In this document: piece after piece, positions 6,940-14,236 of the stretch
How the letters are laid out: the number at the start of each line of letters is the position of its first letter
Numbering within the stretch: position 1 is the stretch's first letter
Assembly (NCBI GenBank): GCA_963658035.1
Contig: CAVKOL010000024.1
Span: 1 to 20,851 of the forward strand
Length of the DNA stretch: 20,851 bases
Source: Paratractidigestivibacter sp963658035
GTDB taxonomy: Bacteria; Actinomycetota; Coriobacteriia; Coriobacteriales; Atopobiaceae
Direction of reading: 5' to 3'
The notes under the pieces: model-generated
Seen by the model: the letters and a program-made list of their open reading frames with translations, nothing else
Told to the model about the DNA's origin: nothing
Databases searched by the model: none
Position numbers and translations under genes: made by a program

Positions 6940-7761
6940 TTAATCGATTGGCGCATCGCGGTCGTCGGTTGGCACGTTGATGCGGGCGGTCGAGTAGAGC
7001 GCGGCGTGGCCGGCAAGGATCACGCGGTCGCCCTCGGCACGGCAGTACAGCTCGCCGCCGCGCGGGGACGCCTGGTAGGCCACCAGGTCGGCGCGTCCAA
7101 GGCGGCCCGCCCAAAACGGGACGATGTGGCAGTGGCCCGAGCCGCACACGGGGTCCTCGGCAATGCCCAGCTTAGGCGCGAACGAGCGAGAGACGCAATT
7201 GAACTTCTCGCCGTCGCCCGCCGCCGTCACGTGGAGGAGAAGACCCTCCAGCTCCTTGGCTTTTTCGAGGTCGGGGGCCAGGTCGTGCACCGCCTGGGCG
7301 CTATCCAGGACGCACAGCAGGTCGCGCCCCAGGTAGGCCTCCAGCGGGGTTGCGCCCAGGACCTCCGTCATCTGCGGCGTCACCGGCACAGGGACAAGCT
7401 CGTAGGCGGGAAAATCCATCTCGTACAAGCCGTCGCGGCAAACGACGGCCAGTTCACCGCCCTTGGTCGAGAAGGTCACGCGCTTCTCGCCGGGCTCGTA
7501 GAAGCTCAGGACGACATACGCGGTGGCCAGGGTCGCATGGCCGCAAAGGTCGATCTCGCCGCCGGGCGTGAACCAGCGCAGGCCGTAGCGGCAGCGGCCC
7601 TCCCCTTTCACGGCAAACGCCGTCTCGGAGAGGTTGTTCTCGCGCGCGATCGCCAGCATCATGCTTTCGGGAAGCCATTGGTTCAAAACGCAGACCGCGG
7701 CGGGGTTGCCTTGGAAAACCTCCCTGGTAAACGCGTCGACCACGTACTGTTCAAGCTGCAT
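6940..7761 (-). CDS. PhzF-family isomerase/epimerase
   Basis: A 273-residue member of the PhzF family, which shares the diaminopimelate epimerase fold. Signature elements are present: VDAFT with FQGNPAAV near the N-terminus, the catalytic Glu in NLSETAF (E46), RWFTPGGEIDLCGHATLA at 62-79, and EDPVCGSGHC at 202-211. Two cysteines, C73 and C206, fall in the two loops that hold the catalytic pair in diaminopimelate epimerase, so proton-transfer chemistry on an amino acid is possible. Length is normal for the family. It sits between two aminotransferase genes in one operon. Biochemical roles in this family are mostly unknown, and phenazine synthesis is not implied. Confidence 0.88.
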   Translation of the reverse strand: MQLEQYVVDAFTREVFQGNPAAVCVLNQWLPESMMLAIARENNLSETAFAVKGEGRCRYGLRWFTPGGEIDLCGHATLATAYVVLSFYEPGEKRVTFSTKGGELAVVCRDGLYEMDFPAYELVPVPVTPQMTEVLGATPLEAYLGRDLLCVLDSAQAVHDLAPDLEKAKELEGLLLHVTAAGDGEKFNCVSRSFAPKLGIAEDPVCGSGHCHIVPFWAGRLGRADLVAYQASPRGGELYCRAEGDRVILAGHAALYSTARINVPTDDRDAPID

Positions 7762-7772
7762 CGCGGCCCCCC

Positions 7773-9287
7773 CTATTGACGGTAGTGCGCAAAGAAATCG
7801 GCCAGGTCTTCCATGGACTCCTTTAGGACCTCCATGCGCGGCAGGTAGACGATGCGGAAGTGGTCGGGCTCGGCCCAGTTAAAACCGCCGCCTCGGGTGA
7901 TCAAAATCTTCTTTTGGTGGAGAAGGTCAAGGGCAAACTGCTCGTCGTCGGTGATATTGAACTTCTTGACGTCCATCTTGGGGAAGATGTAGAAAGCCGC
8001 CTTGGGCTTCACGGCCGTGATGCCGTCGATGGCGTTCAAGGCCTCGTAGACATAGTTGCGCTGCTCGTAGACGCGGCCGCCGGGGCGAATGTACTCGTTA
8101 ACAGATTGATACCCGCCAAGGGCTGTCTGGACGATGGACTGCGCCGGCACGTTGGAACACAGGCGCATGTTGGAAAGCATGTTGATTCCCAAAATAAAGT
8201 CCTGCATGCAGGCCAGGTTGCCCGAGAGGATCATCCAACCCACGCGGTAACCGCACACCATATGGCTCTTAGAGAGGCCCGAGAAGGTCACGCACGGCAG
8301 GTCGGGCGCCAGCGAGGCGATGGAAATGTGCTGGTAGCCGTCCATGATCAGGCGGTCGTAAATCTCGTCGGCAAAAATCATGAGCTGGTGCTTGCGGGCA
8401 ATCTCGACGATGCCGTCAAGGATTTCCTTGGAATAAACGGCGCCCGTGGGGTTGTTGGGGTTGATGACGACGATGGCCTTGGTAGCAGGGGTGACCTTTT
8501 TCTCGATGTCCTCGAGGTCGGGGTTCCACTCGTTTTGCTCGTCGCAGATGTAGTGGACGGGGTTTCCGCCGGCCAGGGTGACGCAGGCGGTCCACAGGGG
8601 GTAATCGGGGCTGGGGATCAAGACCTCGTCGCCGTTGTCGAGAAGAGCGTGCATAGAAAGTTGAATCAACTCACTCACGCCGTTGCCCGTGTAGATGTTC
8701 TTCATGTCAACGCCCGCGATGTTGCGGAGCTGGGCATACTGCATGATGGCCTTGCGGGCGGCAAACAGGCCGCGCGAGTCGGAGTAGCCCTCGCACTCGG
8801 GCAGCTGGTGGCGCATGTCGTAAACGACCTCGTCGGGGGCGCGGAAGCCAAAGGGCGCGGGGTTGCCGATGTTGAGCTTCAAGATGCGGGCGCCGTTTTC
8901 CTCCATGCGGGCGGCCTCGTCGACCACCGGTCCGCGCACGTCGTACAAAACGTTGTCTAGCTTGGATGATTTGTTGAACTTGCGCATGGGGGCTCCCTTT
9001 GTGACGGTGGACTTATTGGCTTGGGCGTCTGTGGCCGACTTTGCGGATTTGGCGGCGGGTTTATCGGGCTCTTGGCCCAAGAGCCACCCCGGCGACACTC
9101 CAAAGAGCTTGGCGAGATATGCCACGGTGTCTTTTCTCGGCACCACCTTGCCGCTCACATACTGGCTAACCTGGCTTTTCCCGAGCTTCACGCCCTGATC
9201 TGCGGCCAGGCGTATGAGGTCAGACTGCTTGAGGCCCGCCGATTGCATGGCGGCCTTCAAGCGCTTTTGGAACGTGCTGTAAGCCAT
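7773..9287 (-). CDS. XRE-type helix-turn-helix domain fused to an alanine-type aminotransferase
   Basis: A 504-residue fusion. Residues about 5-72 are a Cro/XRE helix-turn-helix (LKQSDLIRLA, then SQVSQYVSGKVVP). A linker rich in Ala, Lys and Ser spans about 73-100. Residues 101-504 form a complete aminotransferase close to the AlaA type: GNPAPFGF, PSPDYPLW, NPNNPTG, DEIYDRL, and the PLP lysine K340 in SGLSKSHMVCGYRVGW. The full-length ATG follows GGAGAAG. A second in-frame ATG at 8987 (residue 101) coincides with the usual aminotransferase N-terminus and has its own ribosome site. It heads the three-gene operon. The known MocR fusions use a GntR domain, so an XRE fusion is a different design. 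It may be an enzyme that reports its PLP or amino-acid state to its own promoter. Confidence 0.9.
   Translation of the reverse strand: MAYSTFQKRLKAAMQSAGLKQSDLIRLAADQGVKLGKSQVSQYVSGKVVPRKDTVAYLAKLFGVSPGWLLGQEPDKPAAKSAKSATDAQANKSTVTKGAPMRKFNKSSKLDNVLYDVRGPVVDEAARMEENGARILKLNIGNPAPFGFRAPDEVVYDMRHQLPECEGYSDSRGLFAARKAIMQYAQLRNIAGVDMKNIYTGNGVSELIQLSMHALLDNGDEVLIPSPDYPLWTACVTLAGGNPVHYICDEQNEWNPDLEDIEKKVTPATKAIVVINPNNPTGAVYSKEILDGIVEIARKHQLMIFADEIYDRLIMDGYQHISIASLAPDLPCVTFSGLSKSHMVCGYRVGWMILSGNLACMQDFILGINMLSNMRLCSNVPAQSIVQTALGGYQSVNEYIRPGGRVYEQRNYVYEALNAIDGITAVKPKAAFYIFPKMDVKKFNITDDEQFALDLLHQKKILITRGGGFNWAEPDHFRIVYLPRMEVLKESMEDLADFFAHYRQ
8985..9000 (-). promoter_or_regulatory. Internal ribosome binding site and start within the XRE-aminotransferase gene
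   Basis: On the minus strand AAAGGGAG (8993-9000) precedes an in-frame ATG (8985-8987) by 5 nt. The codons after it begin MRKFNKSSKLDNV, which lines up with the usual start of stand-alone alanine-type aminotransferases. The gene may therefore yield both the fusion and a free enzyme. Confidence 0.55.
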
Positions 9288-9301
9288 GGGCTTCTCCGTT
9301 G

Positions 9302-9389
9302 GTTCAATTTCTGGCGTGTGTGGCGCAATGTAAGTTCAATTTAGCGCGTTTTCTGACGGCACTATAGCACGCAATAATTGAACTCAACC
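9302..9389 (-). promoter_or_regulatory. Promoter of the XRE-aminotransferase operon with GTTCAATT repeats
   Basis: On the minus strand a -10 TATAGT lies at 9361-9366; the -35 is weak (TTGAGT at 9382-9387 with a short 15-bp spacer, or GGTTGA at 9384-9389 with 17 bp). GTTCAATT occurs at 9302-9309 and 9334-9341, 32 bp apart, and inverted (AATTGAAC) at 9376-9383 within the promoter spacer. These are good candidates for binding sites of the XRE domain encoded by the first gene. Confidence 0.5.
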
Positions 9390-9455
9390 AAGAAGTCGAG
9401 AGAAACGTTCAAAATTCAAGGAGAACGGCGGCGAGAAGCCCCCGCGGGCCCCGCC

Positions 9456-10283
9456 CTACCCCTGGCGCAGCGTCGCCACCATGTGACGGGGCACGGCGTG
9501 GAAGGCGCAGCTGCCAATGACGTTTCCCGCCGCGCGCTTGGCCGCGTCGCTGCCGTTGCTGGTGGCAAAAGCGTGGTCAAAGCGCTCGAGCATCTCGATG
9601 TCGTTGCCGCCGTCGCCGTAAACCGCGACCTCGTCCTCGGATAAGCCCAGGTAGCTGGCCAGCCAGGCCACAGCCTCGCCCTTGTTGACGCCGGTTGCCG
9701 TGAGCTCGACCATCGACGGGTCAAAGGGGGCGTTGACGATGAGGTCGCTCTTCTCGGCTATGAACTCGTTGACCGCCGCGATTTCTGCCGGGTCCTTGAG
9801 ATGGGCGTTCACCTTGCAGATGCGCTCGGCGGCGACCTGCGCGGGCGTGCAGTCATAGACGTTCTCGGGCCCGCCGACGATGCTCATGCCGCGTAGAAGG
9901 ACCTTCTTGTACAGGGGCTGCTTGCCAAAAACAGCCAGGTGCTCGGCCTCGCCAAACATGTGATAGGTGTGCTTCTCGCCCACGTAGTCAAACTTGACGT
10001 TGGCAAAACGGTTGGTCATCTCTTCAATAACGCCCTGGTCAATGGCACAAAAATGCGCCATCTGGCCCTGCTCGTCCAGCACGATCGAGCCGTTTGCGCA
10101 CACCGCCGCGACGTTTCCCTCGAAGCCAAACTCGCGGTTGTTGCGCAGCGTGCGCCCCGTGGCCACGCTAAAGTGACCGCCCGCCGCCCGCACCTTGCGG
10201 ATGGCCGACAAAATCACGGGGTCGACGGTGTGCATCGCGTTGAAGAGAGTCCCGTCGAGGTCAGAGGCAAAGAGTTTTATCAT
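9456..10283 (-). CDS. Cof-type HAD-superfamily (IIB) phosphatase
   Basis: A 275-residue HAD hydrolase of the Cof/YidA type. Motif I is DLDGTLF with the nucleophile D8 and general acid D10. Motif II is in ATGR (T42), the conserved lysine of motif III is K201 in NKGEAV, and motif IV is GDGGND (223-228). The large C2-type cap lies between residues about 80 and 185. These cytoplasmic enzymes remove phosphate from sugar phosphates, nucleotides or cofactors such as PLP or FMN intermediates; the substrate cannot be told. The ATG has only a modest ribosome site (TAGGTG). It is divergent from trmL across an 84-base gap. Confidence 0.9.
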   Translation of the reverse strand: MIKLFASDLDGTLFNAMHTVDPVILSAIRKVRAAGGHFSVATGRTLRNNREFGFEGNVAAVCANGSIVLDEQGQMAHFCAIDQGVIEEMTNRFANVKFDYVGEKHTYHMFGEAEHLAVFGKQPLYKKVLLRGMSIVGGPENVYDCTPAQVAAERICKVNAHLKDPAEIAAVNEFIAEKSDLIVNAPFDPSMVELTATGVNKGEAVAWLASYLGLSEDEVAVYGDGGNDIEMLERFDHAFATSNGSDAAKRAAGNVIGSCAFHAVPRHMVATLRQG

Positions 10284-10367
10284 GCGGCACCTAGCGTTAC
10301 GGCCCGTCGCGCTGGGCGGCGGCTAAAATGAACAACGTTGACCATTATCACCCCGAAAGGCTCGCCC

Positions 10368-10955
10368 GTGTTTAACGTTGTCCTCTTCCAACCAGAAATC
10401 CCCGCCAATACCGGAAACATCGGCCGCACTTGCGTGGTCACCGGCTCTCACCTGCATCTCATTGGCCCCATGGGTTTCTCGCTTGAAGACCACATGCTGC
10501 ACCGCGCGGGCCTGGGGTACTGGCGAAGCCTTCACGTGACCACCTACGACGGCTGGCAGGATTTCTTGGCGAGAAACGCGCTTGAGCCGGGCGACGCGCG
10601 CCTGCACTTCCTTACCAAGAAGGCACGGCGCACCTATGCCCAGGCCGCGTATGCCGATGGCGACTACCTGGTGTTTGGCAAGGAGTCCTCGGGCATCCCC
10701 GAGGAGCTTTTGGCCCAGGCGCCCGAGCGCTGCGAGCGCATCCCCATGCTGCCCGACGCTGCCACCATCACCGATGCCGACGAGTGGAAAGAGCCCGCCG
10801 GCAAGGCCTGTGACCACCCGATTCTTCGCCAGGACATCTGCGGCAACTTCATCAACCCCGACGACTACCAGATCAGCGCCCTGAACCTCTCGAACTCCGC
10901 GGCGATCGTGCTGTACGAGGCCCTGCGTCAGACCGGCTTTGCCGGGATGGAGTAG
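10368..10955 (+). CDS. trmL: tRNA (cytidine(34)/uridine(34)-2'-O)-methyltransferase TrmL, with insertion
   Basis: A SPOUT-class methyltransferase that would methylate the ribose at the wobble base of certain leucine tRNAs with SAM. Family marks include FQPEIPANTGNIGRTC at the N-terminus, GFSLED, the FGKESSGIPEE motif and LNLSNSAAIVLYEALRQ at the C-terminus. The GTG at 10368 is chosen because GAAAGG lies 7 nt upstream and the product then begins like other TrmL proteins; a TTG at 10338 would add ten unrelated residues. The 195 residues exceed the usual 150-160. The extra is an insert of about 35-40 residues (about 130-169) between RIPMLPD and the ALNLSNS motif, in the knot region that binds SAM. 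Convergent with the toxin gene. Confidence 0.9.
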   Translation: MFNVVLFQPEIPANTGNIGRTCVVTGSHLHLIGPMGFSLEDHMLHRAGLGYWRSLHVTTYDGWQDFLARNALEPGDARLHFLTKKARRTYAQAAYADGDYLVFGKESSGIPEELLAQAPERCERIPMLPDAATITDADEWKEPAGKACDHPILRQDICGNFINPDDYQISALNLSNSAAIVLYEALRQTGFAGME

Positions 10956-11000
10956 GGCCTCGGCGCTACGGGCACAGCGGACGCGGTGGGCGTAGCGAAT

Positions 11001-11492
11001 CTAAAGGGCCTCCAGCCACTCCAGCGCCTTCGCCACGCTTGCCGTGGCCACCGGTGCATTGGCCGCGAGCTTTTTGTCCTCGGTGACGAGAAGATCGGCC
11101 TTGCTTCTCACCGCTGCCGCGATAACCATATCGTCCTCGAAATCCGAGTGCAGGCGGCGCTGCTTTTGCGCGACCCAGACGTCGGTGTGGTCTGCGCCCA
11201 CAGCCAGGGCAATCTCGGTGAGGTTCTCGACGCAGGCCCAGGCAAACGAACGCGCGCAGGTTGCCGCCGACGGAGTTAGCTCCCCGCTGTGTTTCTCGCG
11301 GTATACCCGTTTAGAGTCAGCCGCCAAGGCGTAGAAGAGGTCTTTCACGCAGTGCACCGGATACAGCAGCACCACGCCTTTATCCATGGCTGCCTGAATC
11401 ATGTCACTAACCGCATAGAACTTATCGTCCCTATCTAGGTAGTAGCTAATCAATATGTTGGTATCCATCAGCAGCGTTTTCTCGTCACTCAT
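11001..11492 (-). CDS. PIN-domain ribonuclease toxin (VapC-like)
   Basis: A 163-residue PIN-domain protein. The first acidic residue lies in LLMDTNILISYYL (D10), the central acidic cluster in SDFEDDMVIAAA (about 117-121), and the last in TEDKKL (E138, D139). The normal role of such toxins is metal-dependent RNA cleavage, often of tRNA or mRNA. The gene overlaps the 3' end of the preceding gene by 8 bases, the classic toxin-antitoxin coupling. The overlap and order (antitoxin first) support the toxin call; activity and target are not shown by the sequence. Confidence 0.85.
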   Translation of the reverse strand: MSDEKTLLMDTNILISYYLDRDDKFYAVSDMIQAAMDKGVVLLYPVHCVKDLFYALAADSKRVYREKHSGELTPSAATCARSFAWACVENLTEIALAVGADHTDVWVAQKQRRLHSDFEDDMVIAAAVRSKADLLVTEDKKLAANAPVATASVAKALEWLEAL

Positions 11493-11880
11493 AGCTACCC
11501 CACCCCAAAGACTCCCCGTATTGCTCGGCGAACGCCATCTCCCTTAGTTCTTCGAACGAGAGGTTATCGCTGGCATGCAGGTCGGTAAGGCCCATCTTGG
11601 CGTAGAACTCTTCTTTAAGGCGTGCGCCCTTCTTTGCTAACGCGAGCTTTCTTGCCCGCTCTTTAGCCTGAGCCGCCTCCCTTGCGGCCTTCTCGTCGGG
11701 CAACAGTAAATCGCGAAGCCCCTGGGGATCATCCTTGTACTTATCGGCAAGCTCCCACACGGCTCGCACGGCCTGCGTGGGTGTGAGGCCCGCCGCCGCC
11801 AAAGCCGCGTCTCCCGAAGCCTTAAGTTGAGGACTAATCCGCGCATTTACCTGCGCCAACGCAACCGCCGCCTGCGCCAT
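11485..11880 (-). CDS. RelB/DinJ-like antitoxin partner of the PIN toxin
   Basis: A 131-residue protein. The N-terminal part VNARISPQLKASGDAALAAAGLTPTQAVRAVWELA matches the ribbon-helix-helix pattern of RelB/DinJ antitoxins. The C-terminal half is long and charged, with many Lys, Glu and Ala (AREAAQAKERARKLALAKK), probably a helical toxin-binding arm. It is longer than most DinJ proteins (about 85-90). The start at MAQAAVALAQ is chosen because GAGGAAA lies just upstream; a further-upstream ATG at 11949 would include the promoter repeats. RelB-type antitoxins more often pair with RelE/YafQ toxins, so pairing with a PIN toxin is a hybrid arrangement. Confidence 0.8.
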   Translation of the reverse strand: MAQAAVALAQVNARISPQLKASGDAALAAAGLTPTQAVRAVWELADKYKDDPQGLRDLLLPDEKAAREAAQAKERARKLALAKKGARLKEEFYAKMGLTDLHASDNLSFEELREMAFAEQYGESLGWGSYE

Positions 11881-11919
11881 TGCAATTTCCTCTTTCCAAT
11901 CGAAGACGTTATGGCTAAG

Positions 11920-11949
11920 ATTGTAAAGCATGTAAAGCAGTTTGTGCAA
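11920..11949 (-). promoter_or_regulatory. Toxin-antitoxin promoter with tandem operator repeat
   Basis: On the minus strand -35 TTGCAC (11944-11949) and -10 TACAAT (11920-11925) are 18 bp apart. A tandem 9-bp repeat, TGTAAAGCA at 11922-11930 and 11931-11939, covers the -10 and part of the spacer. This fits binding by ribbon-helix-helix antitoxin dimers for autorepression. Confidence 0.6.
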
Positions 11950-11966
11950 CGGCGGGAGGCCAACCG

Positions 11967-14132
11967 ATGAAAAAACTACCTAAGGCGGCAGCTGCGGCAC
12001 TCTTGGCGCCGGGACTCGCACTCGCCCTGCTTCTCGCCGGCACACCCGTAACATGCGCCAGCGCCGCCGAGGCACCCGCAACGTTTGACCTGCGCGACCC
12101 CAACGGCGACGGCGACCGATCGGACTCCGTGGTCACATCCATGAAGCAGCAGGACCCCTGGGCAACCTGCTGGGCCTTTGGCACCACGGCCGCCGCAGAG
12201 ACGAGCATCCTCTCCAAGGCGGGAACCACGGCCGCGCAGACCGGCCTCGACCTATCGGAGCGCGGGGTCGCCCTGGCCGCCTACACCCCTATCACCCAAG
12301 CCATTAACGCCTCACAGGCTGGTGAGGGCTTTGCCGGAACCATCGAGGCGGGTCTTAACGCGGGCGGCAAGCCCTACTTCGCCATCGTCTCGTTCTCGGC
12401 GGGGCTGGGCCCCATCGCAGAGAGCGCCCTGCCTTATCAAAACAATGAGGGCCTCATAACCTGCTCGGTCCTGGCCAAGGACGCCGAGCGCGCACAGACC
12501 AAGAACCTCACCAAAGACCAGATCTCGCAGTACGGCAGCGACGCCACGGTGACGCCCCTGTACTACGCCGGGGCCGCCGACGGATCTGACGGCGCGACCT
12601 GGGGCGCCGACTCGTCCCTGTGGGCACGCGCAGGCTACGAGCTCACCGACGGCAATGTCTTACCCAGCTTGCGGCAGGGCGGCGAGGACGACGAAAACGT
12701 GACTTTGAACCAGCGGGGCTTCGACGCGGTCAAAAGCGAGCTTCTCGCCGGTCGCGCCGTTGCAATGAGCTATATCCACGACGAGAGCCATTATCTCAAT
12801 AAAGAGACCTGGTCCTACTGCTCGTACGAAACGGGAGGCGGATCCCACGCCGCATGCATCGTGGGATGGGACGACACTTACGACGCGTCGAACTTCAAAG
12901 TGGGCACAAACGGCGAGAAGCCCGCTGGCAACGGTGCGTGGCTCGTCAAGAACAGTTTTGGTGCCCAGACCGAGGACTTCCCCAACTCCGGCGACTGGGG
13001 CATTGTTGAGGACGGGAAGAACACGGGCTACTTCTGGCTGTCGTACTATGACATGAGCGTGGGCGACCTTGTCTCGTTCGACTTCGATCTCACGCGGCAG
13101 AACTCGGACGCTGACCTATACCTCGACCAGTACGACTTCCTCCCCAACGAGGACTTTAACGCCACGCCTTATGATGAGCCCACAAGCTCGGCCAACGTCT
13201 TCACGGCGCAAGGCGATATGCTCCTGCGAGCCATCGGCACAACCACCTACGAGGCGGGCACTACCGTGACTTACCAGGTATATCTCTTGGATGGCGAAGC
13301 CACAACGCCCACCCAGGCCGGGCACAGCACACTGGCCTTCTCCGCCACCAAGACCTTCGCGTACGCTGGCTACCACCGCCTTGAACTCGACACCAATGAT
13401 CAGGTGGCCATGCGCTCTGGACAGCGTTATGCCGTCGTCACTACGCAAAAGGGGACAGACGGCAAGTACTACCAGGGCGCGTCAACCACCTATAAAACCT
13501 CGGGCTTTAGAGCCAAGGTGGGCGTGGGCGAGTCCTGGACCGGCACGGGCACTGATGGCGACGCAGCGGACGAGAAGACCGCCTGGACCGACTGGCGCGA
13601 GACCCTCGACGACCCCGATGGGCTGGGCGGCACCGCGCAGACAGACAACTTCTCGATCAAGGGAATTTCCGCCGCCCATAGCTGGGCAAGCGTTGTGGAG
13701 CTCGACAAGCTTGAACAAGCCATCGCGGAGGCCAAATCCGCGTTGGCTGAGGCCAAGACCAGCGTCGACGGAAGCGATGTCGCGGCCGGCGAAACCTGGC
13801 TCTCCCAGGAAGAGCGCGATACGCTGGCGGCGGCCATCGAAAACGGGCAAGTAGCCTTGGCGGCCGCGGGCGAGAACTACAAGACGACCCTTGCCAACAC
13901 CACGCCTTCGTCGGCCGACGTCGAGAACCTCGTGACATCTCTCGCCCTCAAAACCAAGGCCGGATCGATGGTCGTGAACAGCAGAGGCACAAGCGAGCAG
14001 CCCAGCACAAAGGGCGCCCGCGCAGTCACCCCGTCCACCGGCGATGCAAGTCTCGCCATCCCCGCAGGCCTTCTCGCCGCGCTTGACACCGCAGCGTTTA
14101 TCGCCAGCAGGCGTCTTTACCGTGATCGCTAG
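11967..14132 (+). CDS. Secreted papain-family (C1) cysteine protease with lectin-like domain and sorting-like tail
   Basis: A 721-residue exported protein. A signal peptide (residues 1 to about 34: KK, a hydrophobic core, then CASAAEA) is followed by a C1 peptidase domain. Catalytic residues are visible: oxyanion Q62 and nucleophile C68 in QQDPWATCWAF, H294 in GGGSHAACIVGWDD, and N329 in LVKNSFG. A beta-rich region at about 365-500 resembles the lectin-like domain found after such peptidases. Residues about 585-670 are helical and Ala/Glu-rich, like FIVAR or spacer domains. The C-terminus is TPSTG (688-692), a hydrophobic stretch and a basic tail SRRLYRDR, which resembles an LPXTG sorting signal with Leu replaced by Thr. 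GGGAGG precedes the ATG. It probably degrades host or dietary protein at the cell surface. Confidence 0.88.
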   Translation: MKKLPKAAAAALLAPGLALALLLAGTPVTCASAAEAPATFDLRDPNGDGDRSDSVVTSMKQQDPWATCWAFGTTAAAETSILSKAGTTAAQTGLDLSERGVALAAYTPITQAINASQAGEGFAGTIEAGLNAGGKPYFAIVSFSAGLGPIAESALPYQNNEGLITCSVLAKDAERAQTKNLTKDQISQYGSDATVTPLYYAGAADGSDGATWGADSSLWARAGYELTDGNVLPSLRQGGEDDENVTLNQRGFDAVKSELLAGRAVAMSYIHDESHYLNKETWSYCSYETGGGSHAACIVGWDDTYDASNFKVGTNGEKPAGNGAWLVKNSFGAQTEDFPNSGDWGIVEDGKNTGYFWLSYYDMSVGDLVSFDFDLTRQNSDADLYLDQYDFLPNEDFNATPYDEPTSSANVFTAQGDMLLRAIGTTTYEAGTTVTYQVYLLDGEATTPTQAGHSTLAFSATKTFAYAGYHRLELDTNDQVAMRSGQRYAVVTTQKGTDGKYYQGASTTYKTSGFRAKVGVGESWTGTGTDGDAADEKTAWTDWRETLDDPDGLGGTAQTDNFSIKGISAAHSWASVVELDKLEQAIAEAKSALAEAKTSVDGSDVAAGETWLSQEERDTLAAAIENGQVALAAAGENYKTTLANTTPSSADVENLVTSLALKTKAGSMVVNSRGTSEQPSTKGARAVTPSTGDASLAIPAGLLAALDTAAFIASRRLYRDR

Positions 14133-14157
14133 CTTGCCGGCCGGCGACCCGGCAAGC
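14132..14157 (+). terminator. Hairpin at the end of the protease gene
   Basis: A perfect 9-bp inverted repeat (GCTTGCCGG at 14132-14140, CCGGCAAGC at 14149-14157) begins at the last base of the stop codon. No T-run follows on the plus strand, so it is a weak or factor-assisted terminator at best. Confidence 0.45.
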
Positions 14158-14166
14158 AACGCCAGC

Positions 14167-14200
14167 AAAAAAGGTCGCCCGGCTAAATCGCCAGGCGACC
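14167..14200 (-). terminator. Rho-independent terminator of the deformylase-like gene
   Basis: On the minus strand GGTCGCC (14194-14200) pairs with GGCGACC (14173-14179), with an inner GGC/GCC pairing, and is followed directly by TTTTTT (14167-14172). It lies 37 bases after the stop codon at 14237. Confidence 0.85.
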
Positions 14201-14236
14201 CTCGTCAAACGCTCGGTAATTTTGCGCTGGGACGAC

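Noticed and set aside
4042..7779. A 1245-codon open frame on the plus strand
   Set aside because: It runs antisense through the RGG-protein, aminotransferase and PhzF genes. Its product is low-complexity Ala/Val/Thr then His/Arg/Gly-rich sequence with no family features; GC-rich DNA lacks stops there.
10284..10367. Promoter for trmL in the divergent gap
   Set aside because: A TAAAAT at 10324-10329 could be a -10, but no -35 fits and the evidence is too thin to list.
12048..12059. Lipoprotein lipobox at Cys30 of the protease
   Set aside because: The residues before the Cys are PVT; a lipobox needs Gly, Ala or Ser just before it. A standard signal peptide with later cleavage fits better.
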